From positions 1,364,001-1,428,000 of the forward strand of contig NW_027043829.1 in the NCBI RefSeq assembly GCF_037102585.1: DNA of 64,000 nt, given 5' to 3'. The position numbers and the translations under genes are program-made. Shown in pieces: positions 40,185 through 49,813 of this stretch (position 1 is its first letter; each line of letters begins with the position of its first letter). The notes under the pieces were generated by a model. It was not told the DNA's origin. It saw only the letters and a program-made list of their open reading frames with translations, and made no database searches. This DNA comes from Saccharomycopsis crataegensis. Lineage: Eukaryota > Ascomycota > Saccharomycetes > Ascoideales > Saccharomycopsidaceae.

Positions 40185-41159
40185 TTATTTTTTCCCGCTA
40201 AAATCCAACTTCTCAAAAGTCTTTCTAGCCCTCTTTATCACATCCTGGACATATTTTTCTTCTGAGATTTTCACGGTCGTCAGCTTATTGATGTCCTTTT
40301 CTATTTTACTATCAGGAATGACAATCATTATCACCATATTGTCTGTTAAGTTATCTAAATAGATGCTCTTTGAATTTGCATACAAGGTCAATGATCTGAA
40401 TCTCGCAGAAATTTTTTCAACAGACTTCTTATAGTTCTTGATGATACCCGACACTCTTTGGGTGATTGAGTCCAAATCAGCCTGTTCATCTTTTGGTAGA
40501 CTATTTGGATGGGTGGCGATTTTCAAGAAAGTCGAAGTTTCAAAAATCATGATAAATTCCGCACTAACAATATTACCCAAATTCTTCAAATGTTTTTGCA
40601 ACGCCTGAGTTTCTGGAATTAGTGACCCCACAATCTGAGACCATGCTTTATAAAGCGATTCATCCCAGATAGAAGTTTGCGCACATTGAACGTTATTTTG
40701 GTCAAGGAAGAACTTGAGATTACTCGAACTCTTGACACCAACATAAAAGTCAAGAAAGACTTTCTCTCTTTCCTCCTCATTCACCAAGTCCATTTTATGT
40801 ACCAACAAAAAGATCTTGCACCTTGGACTAAGGTTCTTCAATGTATTTAAAATCAAATTAAAGATTTCAAAGTCCTTGGGCTGGGTTCCTTCGATATCAA
40901 ACACATAAATCAACAATTCTGCATTATTCAATTTAGTGCTTCCTGCTTTAATATAATTTAACATATAAGAGTCTTGTCCACCACAATCCATCAAAGACAA
41001 ATTTAAGTTATTTAATAAACGAATTTGGGTACGTTCCACATCGATGGTTGCCCCTAGTCTTCGTGTATCAATTGCAGAGTAGTTGGAAAATATCATGTTT
41101 CTCATGGAGGATTTCCCTGAGCCACTTTTGCCCATTAATAATATATTTTTGTAACTCAT
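40185..41159 (-). CDS. GTR1: Rag GTPase Gtr1
   Basis: The RagA/B-type GTPase that pairs with Gtr2 in the EGO complex at the vacuole and activates TORC1 when amino acids are present. At 324 aa it is near the S. cerevisiae length (310). The N-terminal G domain has P-loop GKSGSGKS (residues 10-17), switch I ATIDVE, switch II DCGGQDSYM, HKMD (NKxD-like motif of Rag proteins) and a roadblock-type C-terminal half. The motif MGKSGSGKSSMRNMIFSNY is nearly invariant in RagA/Gtr1. The gene is divergent from IVY1, with 557 bp between ATGs. Confidence 0.93.
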   Translation of the reverse strand: MSYKNILLMGKSGSGKSSMRNMIFSNYSAIDTRRLGATIDVERTQIRLLNNLNLSLMDCGGQDSYMLNYIKAGSTKLNNAELLIYVFDIEGTQPKDFEIFNLILNTLKNLSPRCKIFLLVHKMDLVNEEEREKVFLDFYVGVKSSSNLKFFLDQNNVQCAQTSIWDESLYKAWSQIVGSLIPETQALQKHLKNLGNIVSAEFIMIFETSTFLKIATHPNSLPKDEQADLDSITQRVSGIIKNYKKSVEKISARFRSLTLYANSKSIYLDNLTDNMVIMIVIPDSKIEKDINKLTTVKISEEKYVQDVIKRARKTFEKLDFSGKK

Positions 41160-41716
41160 CTTTGAAAATTGTCTTGTTTAACTATTATTAAAGCCTTGCT
41201 TTCTTGTTAGTATGAGGTGGTGCCACTGCTTCCCTATCTTGTTAAAGAGTGATGGTTGTGTGTAATCTGAATGTGTAAAATAAATGAACCAAAAAAAAAA
41301 AAAAAGGAATCTCATCACGTGCTGAAAGTGATACTGCTGATAAACAGAATCACCAACTCATGTCTGTTGTGTTAGATGGTTGTTAAAATATTTTCAATTA
41401 TAAGCTTCATATTATCTGTTTAATCCTTATTCTTTGGAGGCGATAGTTATATGTAGCTATAGCAAACCTGGTTCCTATGGTTAAATAAAAGTAGTAAGTA
41501 GTAAACTTAAAGGTTATGGTGCCCTGGGTGATAAATCCCCCCAAATTGATAAACTCATCAAAGATTTTTACAGAGATTGTTGTGTTTTCACTTCTTGCTG
41601 CAGGAAAGAAAGAGTGCAATTTGACATCCATCTCAAAGAATCCTGGAAGTGTCTATATTTATTTATTCTTTTAATTAAAAAGAAGGATTGAGAAGAAAAC
41701 AGTATAATTTTTAAAA
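41160..41716. promoter_or_regulatory. Bidirectional promoter, GTR1 / IVY1
   Basis: 557 bp between divergent ATGs, with an A tract (~41290-41305) directly followed by TCACGTG at 41315-41321. The arrangement allows joint control of two vacuolar TORC1-pathway genes; that is an inference. Confidence 0.55.
41315..41321. promoter_or_regulatory. TCACGTG in GTR1/IVY1 promoter
   Basis: A perfect Cbf1-type E-box next to a poly-A tract, ~155 bp upstream of GTR1 and ~395 bp upstream of IVY1. Confidence 0.35.
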
Positions 41717-43324
41717 ATGTCATCATCACCCACTCACTCTCAAGGTGCAGGTGCGAATGATACTCATACCAGAAAGTCGTCAATCTCTTTCAGAGCCCCT
41801 CATCTTTCAGAGTTTTACAAATTTGTATCTGGGTCAAGCCATCAGAGAAATAATTCGCTTGATGGTCAAAAAAGCATTACTCTGAGACCTGATAGTTCTG
41901 TGAACTTCCCTTATGGAAAGCAAGCATCCGCAAGAAGTTTGGATAAACGGAGACTTTCCACATCAACTATCGGAACCGATATATCTCTAACGCCCTCCAT
42001 TCTTGATTTGCCGACTATTATATCAAGCAAAGACAGGGTAGAGTATGAGGAGGCCCTTAATCTGTTGCATACCGCCTCCCAAAAATATTCGAACGCGTTG
42101 TCGACTGTGTCATCCGCAGCTTCGGAGTTTGGCATGGCCTTGGAGAATTTGGCTCGTCTCAAAGGTAGCGACTCACAATCTAACAATCTAATGGCGTGCT
42201 CTGGTCTATTTTTCCTCATATCCAATCATCAACAAGTATTGTCTTCGGCGATTGACAAGAATTTTAAAAGCCCTGTGGGGTCTGTTATCAAATGTTTCAA
42301 GAAAAGAACCGTGCGCAACGATGTGATTTTCAACGAACAGCTAAAATCACAAGTTAGAAGTTTGAAGAATTTGGAAAGTGTCAGCTATAAAATTTCAAAA
42401 TCAAAAAAGAGAAACTTGGTCACTTATAAAGAAACGCTCAAACGGATAAATAGTCAAATTGATTCTATTGATTCTTTAAAGTATAACTATTACGACTCAT
42501 TGTCCAAATTGATACAGGATAGCAATGATAGAATCATAAGGGATTGTTGCACTGTTGCAAAAGCAGAGTTTGAGATTCATGAGAATATTGCCAGAAAAGG
42601 TTGGACTGGAGGCGGAATGGATGAATTGCTCGTGGACTGTCCCGATCCTTTTGGTGAAGAAACTGAAACGGAATCAATGATCGAAGAAGATGATGATGAT
42701 GACAATAATGGATTGAGATCTACAGAATTATACAACAACACCAAGAATTTGAGAATTGATGACCTAGGATCTTCTTCAATGCTATCGTCACCCCAACCAC
42801 ACGCAATTCCTTCTCCAAATCCAAACGAAAATCCCTTCTATACCAAAATCTCTTCAAAAAACCCTCGGGTGAAACAACAACTCATCAATACAAGAGACGC
42901 CATAACTATTCATAATGACATGTTTTCTCCGATTTCAATGAGCGCAGCTTCTCAGAATTTGATTTCCCCACTTTCTCACAAATCGTTTGGCTCAGAATTA
43001 GGAAGTCGTCATAACTCGAATGACAACAGGTCAACCCATACCTTAACTGAATACAAGAAAATCACTAATGAAGATAATAAGGACGATACGCCCCTAGATT
43101 CAGGTGGATCATTTGAGCCGCTGGTTGCAAACCACAATTCAGTAAAAGAAACTGTCGGTTCTGAATATGAAGTTGCCAATCACGATGATAATAATTATGA
43201 TGATGAGGACGGTGATGATAATTCCTTTTCTTTGCCATTGCCTAGTAGCCATATCAGCAATTCACATTCATCATCAGATATTCTACCAAACCAGTCGCTC
43301 TTGAATAACGCATGGGATGATTAG
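41717..43324 (+). CDS. IVY1: Vacuolar I-BAR protein Ivy1
   Basis: Homolog of S. cerevisiae Ivy1, a phospholipid-binding inverse-BAR protein on the vacuole that interacts with Ypt7 and Vps33 and damps TORC1/Fab1 signalling. 535 aa against 453 in yeast. After a Ser-rich basic N-terminus, DLPTIISSKD begins the helical BAR part (~95-305), with KYSNALSTVSSAASEFGMAL and ENIARKGWTGGGMDELL followed by PDPF. The remaining ~220 residues are disordered and acidic, with a DDDDDNN run and Ser clusters. The divergent neighbour GTR1 encodes a TORC1-activating GTPase of the same membrane. Confidence 0.8.
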   Translation: MSSSPTHSQGAGANDTHTRKSSISFRAPHLSEFYKFVSGSSHQRNNSLDGQKSITLRPDSSVNFPYGKQASARSLDKRRLSTSTIGTDISLTPSILDLPTIISSKDRVEYEEALNLLHTASQKYSNALSTVSSAASEFGMALENLARLKGSDSQSNNLMACSGLFFLISNHQQVLSSAIDKNFKSPVGSVIKCFKKRTVRNDVIFNEQLKSQVRSLKNLESVSYKISKSKKRNLVTYKETLKRINSQIDSIDSLKYNYYDSLSKLIQDSNDRIIRDCCTVAKAEFEIHENIARKGWTGGGMDELLVDCPDPFGEETETESMIEEDDDDDNNGLRSTELYNNTKNLRIDDLGSSSMLSSPQPHAIPSPNPNENPFYTKISSKNPRVKQQLINTRDAITIHNDMFSPISMSAASQNLISPLSHKSFGSELGSRHNSNDNRSTHTLTEYKKITNEDNKDDTPLDSGGSFEPLVANHNSVKETVGSEYEVANHDDNNYDDEDGDDNSFSLPLPSSHISNSHSSSDILPNQSLLNNAWDD

Positions 43325-43768
43325 TGACTATTTTCTAGTGTGCTTAATGTTTACAAACCTCCTTTTCTTTTTTCTTTTTTTTTTTTCATGGGATTCTTTT
43401 TCCTTCTACTGATTGTATTGCTCATTTCTCTCCTTAATATTTTTCTTATTTCTCTACTTGCTAAACCTCATAAAATTATAGATTTATTCCTTTCTAAAAT
43501 ATCTTTCTTTTTTCTTTTTTTTTTAACACGCTTCTTGCAAAAAAAAAAAAATTATCTATGGGTACCGGTTATTGTGTTTGACAATAGTAATTAATGTTCT
43601 AATTATATATATATATTATAAATAATGCATTTCGTCTTTTTTTTTTCTAATGCGTTACTACTGTAGTTAGTCATTAAACTGTTAAAAGTAATGGCCGCAG
43701 AGAACTTCTTGTGGAAGAGCAAAAGAAGGCCCAGAAATGAAAAAGCCAGCCTAAACCAGAAAATAGTT
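43325..43768. other. Convergent 3' region, IVY1 / PUF gene
   Basis: 440 bp of T- and A-rich tracts between two stop codons. Apparent ORFs here are poly-T artefacts. Confidence 0.6.
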
Positions 43769-45463
43769 TCAAGAATTTTCAGTCTGATTGATTAACCAGA
43801 CACACTGGGATCCCCATTTGGAACTTCTTAAAAAAACCATATGCCTTTTCAAGTATTGTATAATTTCCTGTTTGTGTCCAGGAAGACCTTTCTTCAAAAT
43901 AAACTGAATTATAAAGCTTCCATAGATGTTGGAGGAAATATCCACCAATGCAACTCTAGCTTTTCCTTCAACCTTAATACAGACAGCATCTAAATATCTC
44001 TGAATGACCGACTCATCACTAACCTTAAACATAGTTTCGATAACTGTTGCACCATATTGATCAAAGCTGAAGTTGATGGCATTTCCAATTATTTTATTAA
44101 TCACAGTGGCTTTGTGACCTTCATCACAAAACTCTAGCAAATGTTTGATGACCCAATTGCCCCATTGGTTGCAGCAAATAGCATTTAAATTTTGGATGAT
44201 TTCATCAACACATTCCAGCTTCTTTTGACTATCGCCAAAAGTTTCTAGAATTGACTGCACGACCAAACTACCCGATGGTGTTGTACATACTTCACCCCAC
44301 TTTCCTTTAAATTCTTTGTTAAACAATAGCACAACGTCAATCATATTTGATGAATTTCTGTCCCAACTAATTTCAATAATCTTTTGCCAGACATGACAGG
44401 CATGCCGGTGTGAGAAAGTATTACCAATATCTAATGAAATTTCTTCGACAATTTTATCTTTGATAAATTCATTGGTATAATCTAAAGCCTTTTGAATAAC
44501 GTGGCATCCATATGGATCAGTTGATAATTGAATTACGTTACCAATGATTTTACTGGTAATTTCCGAATTCTGCTCAACTGTACCGTACTCTAAAGCTCTC
44601 TGTACTAAAAAGTTCCCAAATTTATTGATCAGCAATAAAAAAGATTTCTTGAAAATGGCTTCATAAATTTTCTTGCGAATCTCTGGATTTGATTGTTTCA
44701 ATTTTTGTTGTAAAAAGATCGATGCCTGCTGCTCATTATTATCGGTGATTCTAGCAATAATAAGGTTCCAATCGTAATCTATATCTTTATCCAAGAGAGT
44801 TCTGTAATTCAATTGCTGGCTTTGATTATGAAACTCCATGGATTGCGTGCTCATTGGAGGAGATTGTATGTTGAAATATGATTCACTATATTGCAATGCA
44901 CCCGGCCTTTTTTTGTTTCTGGAAACAGCTGAAGAGCACTCGGGAATAAATCTTCGGGTGAGGCTAACTTCATTTAAATAGCTTTCATTTTTTTCCGCTA
45001 GGATTGGAATTTCTGGAGAAAAAGCTTGATATGGCTGTCCTCGTGCTGCAAGGTTTCCAGTTTGTAGCATATAGTTCAAATGATGTTGACCACAATAAAT
45101 TGAGCAACCTGGTGATGAAGAAAGAAACCCATTAGGAGTAGCATATTCTAATACATGGTTCATTGGGATATTTGAAGACCATGCTGGCAAATTTTGTGTA
45201 TAATTAAACAAATGATCGTGAATCCTATTGAATCCTCCTGAATCAGATGGAAATTCTCTTGCTGTGCAGTTGTTGGGGTTGGATTTTGAAAGCATGATAG
45301 GACTACTTTCCTCTCCTAATACAGAATCCAAAAACCTAATCCAGCTATTAGATTTTTTAGGACATGTGCTATCATTCATTATAATTTCCTTTTTGGATGG
45401 TATTTCCTTACCAAGAATAGTATTAATAGGAGTATTGAAGAACCTATCAGATGTTTCAAACAT
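43769..45463 (-). CDS. Divergent PUF (Pumilio) RNA-binding protein
   Basis: 564 aa; the last ~310 residues form eight Pumilio repeats. The repeat cores, in order, are NKFGNFLVQ, DPYGCHVIQ, HRHACHVWQ, TPSGSLVVQ, NQWGNWVIK, DQYGATVIE, NIYGSFIIQ and SKWGSQCVW. PUF proteins bind 3'-UTR elements and repress or localise mRNAs. Only some of these base-reading triplets (N-F-Q, C-H-Q) resemble the canonical code, so the RNA target is probably not the UGUA-type site of Puf3/Puf4. The N-terminal ~250 residues are disordered. It does not look like an ortholog of Puf3, Puf4, Puf5 or Nop9; meiotic fungal PUF proteins may be nearer, which is uncertain. It is divergent from the SulP gene. Confidence 0.75.
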   Translation of the reverse strand: MFETSDRFFNTPINTILGKEIPSKKEIIMNDSTCPKKSNSWIRFLDSVLGEESSPIMLSKSNPNNCTAREFPSDSGGFNRIHDHLFNYTQNLPAWSSNIPMNHVLEYATPNGFLSSSPGCSIYCGQHHLNYMLQTGNLAARGQPYQAFSPEIPILAEKNESYLNEVSLTRRFIPECSSAVSRNKKRPGALQYSESYFNIQSPPMSTQSMEFHNQSQQLNYRTLLDKDIDYDWNLIIARITDNNEQQASIFLQQKLKQSNPEIRKKIYEAIFKKSFLLLINKFGNFLVQRALEYGTVEQNSEITSKIIGNVIQLSTDPYGCHVIQKALDYTNEFIKDKIVEEISLDIGNTFSHRHACHVWQKIIEISWDRNSSNMIDVVLLFNKEFKGKWGEVCTTPSGSLVVQSILETFGDSQKKLECVDEIIQNLNAICCNQWGNWVIKHLLEFCDEGHKATVINKIIGNAINFSFDQYGATVIETMFKVSDESVIQRYLDAVCIKVEGKARVALVDISSNIYGSFIIQFILKKGLPGHKQEIIQYLKRHMVFLRSSKWGSQCVWLINQTENS

Positions 45464-46435
45464 TTTTTTTTTTTGTTATTAATAATTCGCTTTTGGTTGT
45501 AACAGGATTTGAAGAAGGTGAGAAAAAAATATGAAAAAAAGAAAAAAAGATTAAAAGTTTTTCAAAAATAATTAGTGAGTACAAAAATTATATCTGGGAG
45601 CAAAAAAGAAGAAGAAAAACTCTTTTCAAGGTGTGGGTAACCCGTGTTCTTCTTCTTGTTATTATTGTTATTATTGTTATTATTGTTATTATTGTTATTA
45701 TTGTTATTATTAGTATAGTAATATTTATTATTATTTTGTGTGGTTTACCCATTAAGATGAGATAGGAATATTTCATGCGTTAGTTTTGCTACGGAATTGT
45801 AGTCCACAAACACACTGAGTTATAAGGCACTGCGCATGGAGGTCGTCGACGACACAAATAAAAATAGATACTGCCAAAGATACAATTTATTCATTTTCCC
45901 CTAGAAGTATCTACAAGTTATATTGCAGTGGTGTGGCTTCTTGACAGCAAGTATCTGAAATATATAGTTAGCATTCGGCACCAGTCTGTTATTGTTTGTA
46001 GAAATTCATCACCAAAAGCTCTTCATGTTGCAAGCACAATTATGCTTTGCGCACCTCGTAATAACTGATTACTCAGCGCGATAAGATTTTTTTTTCGTTT
46101 TGGGCCAATCACTGTGTTATGATTATCCAATGGTAATACGATCTGTTATCTTCAAAATATTTTACAGCCGTATTAGATAGTCGTTTGAAACCATCCTTCA
46201 TTGCATAGTGGAGACGAAAAAATTGTCTTTATCAACCGAAACCCGTGTGTCCTTTATTCATCGGAGGCCTGTAACCTCGGAGAAAAAATTAGCCCTCATA
46301 CATACACAAAACCGTGATGACATTGTAAAAAAAAATTGGTACCCAACGTTGCATGTCAATAATATCCCTTATATCACTGAAAACTCTCTTTAATCTAAAA
46401 ATAAATAAAAAAATCTGGGTTGGTCCGTCATAACT
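45464..46435. other. Intergenic: divergent promoters of PUF and SulP genes
   Basis: 970 bp containing a 9-nt tandem repeat (45657-45712), a 9-nt T tract at ~46087-46095 and no gene. A 61-aa ORF at 46208-46393 ends just before the SulP start and is probably leader-region chance. Confidence 0.5.
45657..45712. repeat. 9-bp tandem repeat (TTATTATTG)n
   Basis: About six perfect copies of TTATTATTG in the divergent PUF/SulP promoter region. It is non-coding and likely to be length-polymorphic. Confidence 0.9.
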
Positions 46436-49027
46436 ATGGATAATGATCAAGACATGACGTTGTCATCAACTTCACGTTCTGCGTCATCGTCACCATCGTC
46501 ACCTCTACCAAAGCAACAGCAGCAGGGAAATGATAGTCTATATCAAAAATTGCCCCGTCTTTCATCCACACCTCCTGTTCTCTCCTCTCCTACTCATTTC
46601 ACTAGGTCCAATAATCATACACCGATGCGATCGCCTATACCTAAAAAACCCTCCAACAATACTAGCATGCTTCCAGAATCACCCAGGCTAGTCGGTCAAG
46701 ATTCTTTGAGGTCGCCTACACAGCTTCAGTTTCAACATGCTGAGACCACATATTGTGGCGGCCATGAACATAGTTTTCCAGGTGTATCTTACTCTGCTCC
46801 TTCTACTCCGAAATTAATCTCCGTTAGTGGTACTATCCCTTTAAATAAGGAATCTTCAGGTTACAATGAACCGACTTTCCATCAGCTAAATCTTTCTCGT
46901 TCCGATCCCAAATCTCCCAAAAGGTTTGCAAGCCCCAAGCAACTTTTTACGGGATCACCTGTGGCTTCTGCATTGTCTAGCTCAGTCAATATTGGAGTGA
47001 GTGAGCTGAAAAGTGAAACCAGTTCTTTATTAAACTTAGGCACTAGACACCCAAGAAACCCTAAAGCTTTGCCAGAATCTAATCTTAAATATAGCAGAGG
47101 CTATAATTATGGATCAATCAATCTGGGGACAAGCAATAATAAACAACGACACAATATTATTGAAGAGCAAATAAAACTTCCAAAAAAAACAATTAGAGAT
47201 AAGATATCATATTATGTGCCCTTGGTTTCTTGGTTACCATTTTATACAGTTTCTGATTTCTTAGGAGACTTGATCGCTGGAATTTCTCTTGCGTCATTTC
47301 AAATACCTTTATCTTTGAGTTATGCCACTTCTTTGGCCCATGTCCCCACTGTTTGTGGTTTATATGCTTTGATTATTCCACCAATTGTGTACAGTATCTT
47401 CGGTACTGTTCCTCAAATGATAGTTGGTCCTGAGGGTGCGATTTCGTTAGTAGTGGGACAAGCTGTGGAGCCAATCTTGAAACATGAAGGTGAAAATGGA
47501 ATAACTGGTAATGATTTAGTAGTGATTATATCTGCAGTAAGCGGTGGTGCTTTATTGGGAGCAGGATTGCTAAAGTTTGGGTTTTTAGAGAATGTTTTGA
47601 ATGGGGCTTTATTAAATGGATTTATCTCGGCAGTGGGGGTGGTAATGATTATCAATGGTTTGATTGAAGAATTGAAACTCCTGGCCATTTTCAGTAAATT
47701 GCCAGGACATGAGCACTCACCAGTTGCGAAGGTGAGATTTTTATGGAACAACATAGAAAATGCGCATTATCCAACCGTTATTATTAGCGTGGTCACATTT
47801 TCTGTCATCATTGGATCTAGAATCTTGAAGAGGTATGTGAATAATAAACCTTCTCTTGCAAAATACAGAGCTTTCTCAATTTTCTTCCCTGAGATTCTAT
47901 TCACGGTGGTAGTGACGACTTCATTATCATGCTTCTTACAGATTGATAAGGTTTATGGGATTGAGGTTCTCGGAGAGATCAAAGCCATTGGATTCAATCT
48001 TGAGAATCCGTTTAACAGATTCGAGGACTATCATGGTGAACAATTCTTGAGAACTCTAATTGGGGCAGGCTATATGACAGCAATTCTTGGATTTTTCGAA
48101 AGCACTACTGCCCTGAAATCCTTGAGCACGCAACTCGATCTTGAGGTATCACCAGATAGGGAGTTGTTTGCCCTTGGAATGATTAATATATGCGGATGTT
48201 TTTTTGGAGCACTACCATCCTTTGGGGGTTATGGGAGATCAAAAATCAATGCGTTATCTGGAGCTAAGACTACTTTTAGTGGTGCAATCATGGGGATCGT
48301 TACATTAATTGTGACCATTCATATGCTATCACTCATTTATCACTTGCCTAAATGTTTGTTATCTGTCATTTCCACGGTTATTGGAGTATCTTTACTTGAA
48401 GAAGCTCCTTCTAATCTTATGTTTCATTGGAGGGCCAGAGGTTATAATGAACTAGTGACATTTTTTATTACAATATTTGCTACACTTTTTTCATCACTTG
48501 AATTGGGAATAACTGTTGGGTGTGGGTACTCGCTTCTTCGAGTCATCAAGCATAGCGGGAAGTCTAGAATTGAAACCAATGTTGTTGAAGTTGATAAATT
48601 TGATATTCTAATAGTGAGAATCCCTGAGCCATTAACTTTTACCAACGCCGAGGCCATTCGTCTGAAAATGATGCGTATTAATGGTGAACTTAACAATTGT
48701 ATATCTGCTATTGTCATAGACATAAGTAACATGGCTTCTATTGATAGCTCAGCATCACAAATTTTGAACGAGACGATTCAAAAGTTTGTGAGGCGAGGGG
48801 TTGTTCTGTGGGTATGTGGACCAAATTTGGCGTATGAAACTCTGATTCTGCCTCCTCCAAATGCTTTTCTTAGAAGATTGGACGTCTTGAAAGATATTCA
48901 ATTTGCAAATAGCGTCGATGAGGTTTTGGATATTATTCGCAGTACTGTTGATGATCTTCCAGTTATAGAAGATGCAGACACGATGTCGTTGTATAGTAGA
49001 TCATATATGCAATTGGAAGCCTTGTAA
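46436..49027 (+). CDS. SulP/SLC26-type anion transporter with STAS domain
   Basis: 863 aa. A Ser/Pro-rich cytosolic N-terminus (~1-265) leads into the SulP membrane domain (~265-690), with DLIAGISLASFQIPLSLSYA, GLYALIIPPIVYSIFGT, QMIVGPEGAISLVVGQA, FFESTTA and LPSFGGYGRSKINA. A STAS domain follows at ~710-830 (VVIDISNMASIDSSASQ, with the nucleotide-site-like DSSA). Among yeast members it looks nearest to YPR003C rather than to the high-affinity sulfate permeases Sul1/Sul2, so the substrate is unproven (sulfate or another anion). The start is the ATG at 46436. One CTG codon lies in the helix after FFESTTA. Confidence 0.85.
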   Translation: MDNDQDMTLSSTSRSASSSPSSPLPKQQQQGNDSLYQKLPRLSSTPPVLSSPTHFTRSNNHTPMRSPIPKKPSNNTSMLPESPRLVGQDSLRSPTQLQFQHAETTYCGGHEHSFPGVSYSAPSTPKLISVSGTIPLNKESSGYNEPTFHQLNLSRSDPKSPKRFASPKQLFTGSPVASALSSSVNIGVSELKSETSSLLNLGTRHPRNPKALPESNLKYSRGYNYGSINLGTSNNKQRHNIIEEQIKLPKKTIRDKISYYVPLVSWLPFYTVSDFLGDLIAGISLASFQIPLSLSYATSLAHVPTVCGLYALIIPPIVYSIFGTVPQMIVGPEGAISLVVGQAVEPILKHEGENGITGNDLVVIISAVSGGALLGAGLLKFGFLENVLNGALLNGFISAVGVVMIINGLIEELKLLAIFSKLPGHEHSPVAKVRFLWNNIENAHYPTVIISVVTFSVIIGSRILKRYVNNKPSLAKYRAFSIFFPEILFTVVVTTSLSCFLQIDKVYGIEVLGEIKAIGFNLENPFNRFEDYHGEQFLRTLIGAGYMTAILGFFESTTALKSLSTQLDLEVSPDRELFALGMINICGCFFGALPSFGGYGRSKINALSGAKTTFSGAIMGIVTLIVTIHMLSLIYHLPKCLLSVISTVIGVSLLEEAPSNLMFHWRARGYNELVTFFITIFATLFSSLELGITVGCGYSLLRVIKHSGKSRIETNVVEVDKFDILIVRIPEPLTFTNAEAIRLKMMRINGELNNCISAIVIDISNMASIDSSASQILNETIQKFVRRGVVLWVCGPNLAYETLILPPPNAFLRRLDVLKDIQFANSVDEVLDIIRSTVDDLPVIEDADTMSLYSRSYMQLEAL

Positions 49028-49813
49028 AGGGCTTTCAAAATCTTCATCATTTAAAATATATTTTACATATCAATGAACTATGTAGTTTAAAGTTGAATTC
49101 CGCGGCAACATTATTAGATTGAAATAAACTAGGTATTTGATTAAGTAAGTAGTTCTTACAGAATCTGGATATATTTACAGTAGTCAGAAATTTTTAGCAA
49201 AATGTTATAATAGAGAAAAGCTCTCCACAAACGTATCAATGATCGCTCATTCTCGCATGCAGTTGCTAATAGCAGCGAATCAACAGGTATAGCACCGGCT
49301 CTTATGGTATAATATTATCAAGAGGGCAACCTATGTAACTGAAGAGCCTCGTAGCTTCATCCCTATGTATGTCATAAAATGACGTTCCCACCTCCGTACA
49401 CCGCGGGGCAGGCGATCCCACACCCAAGCACCACTCAGTCACACGGTACCAGCAATCACACCGGTGTACAACTGGCTTGAATAATTGCGGGAGCCGACAG
49501 GGTACACATGAAGGAGACCTGGCCCGGTGATGATAAGCAGATGGTGTGATGTTCATAGCTATTATATTTAGCTCATCTATTCTATCTATATATTGTTCGG
49601 GGGCCTTATAGTTTCGGATATTGGATGTTAATGGGCCCTTTTACTAAATAAAATAAATAATAGGAGTACCACCGGGTGCCAGTGGTGGGGGCCCTGCGGG
49701 GTACTGTCTCGGTTGCCCCACCATCGAATGTATAAAAGCACGGCGCGATCTCCAATGATTTTGACAGCTGAGATGAATTTATGAAGGAGAAGGAAGAGAA
49801 GGAAGAACAGAAA
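49028..49813. promoter_or_regulatory. GC-rich promoter island of the zinc-finger gene
   Basis: Intergenic DNA whose core (49381-49540) is ~59% G+C, far above its surroundings. It carries SYGGGG (Mig1/Adr1-like) cores at 49403-49408, 49685-49690, 49696-49701 and 49716-49721 (reverse), and a TATA box (TATAAAAG) at 49731-49738. The TATA position favours the second ATG (49814) of the downstream gene. An 84-aa minus-strand ORF here has no recognisable protein features. Confidence 0.55.
49731..49738 (+). promoter_or_regulatory. TATA box TATAAAAG
   Basis: A consensus TATA element 43 bp before the first ATG and 76 bp before the second ATG of the zinc-finger gene. Yeast transcription usually starts 40-120 bp downstream of TATA, so the first ATG may fall outside or at the very edge of the mRNA. 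Confidence 0.6.

Noticed and set aside
49302-49556. 84-aa Cys/Arg-rich minus-strand ORF in the GC island
   Set aside because: High G+C lowers stop frequency; no motif, no plausible promoter, and it lies in regulatory DNA.
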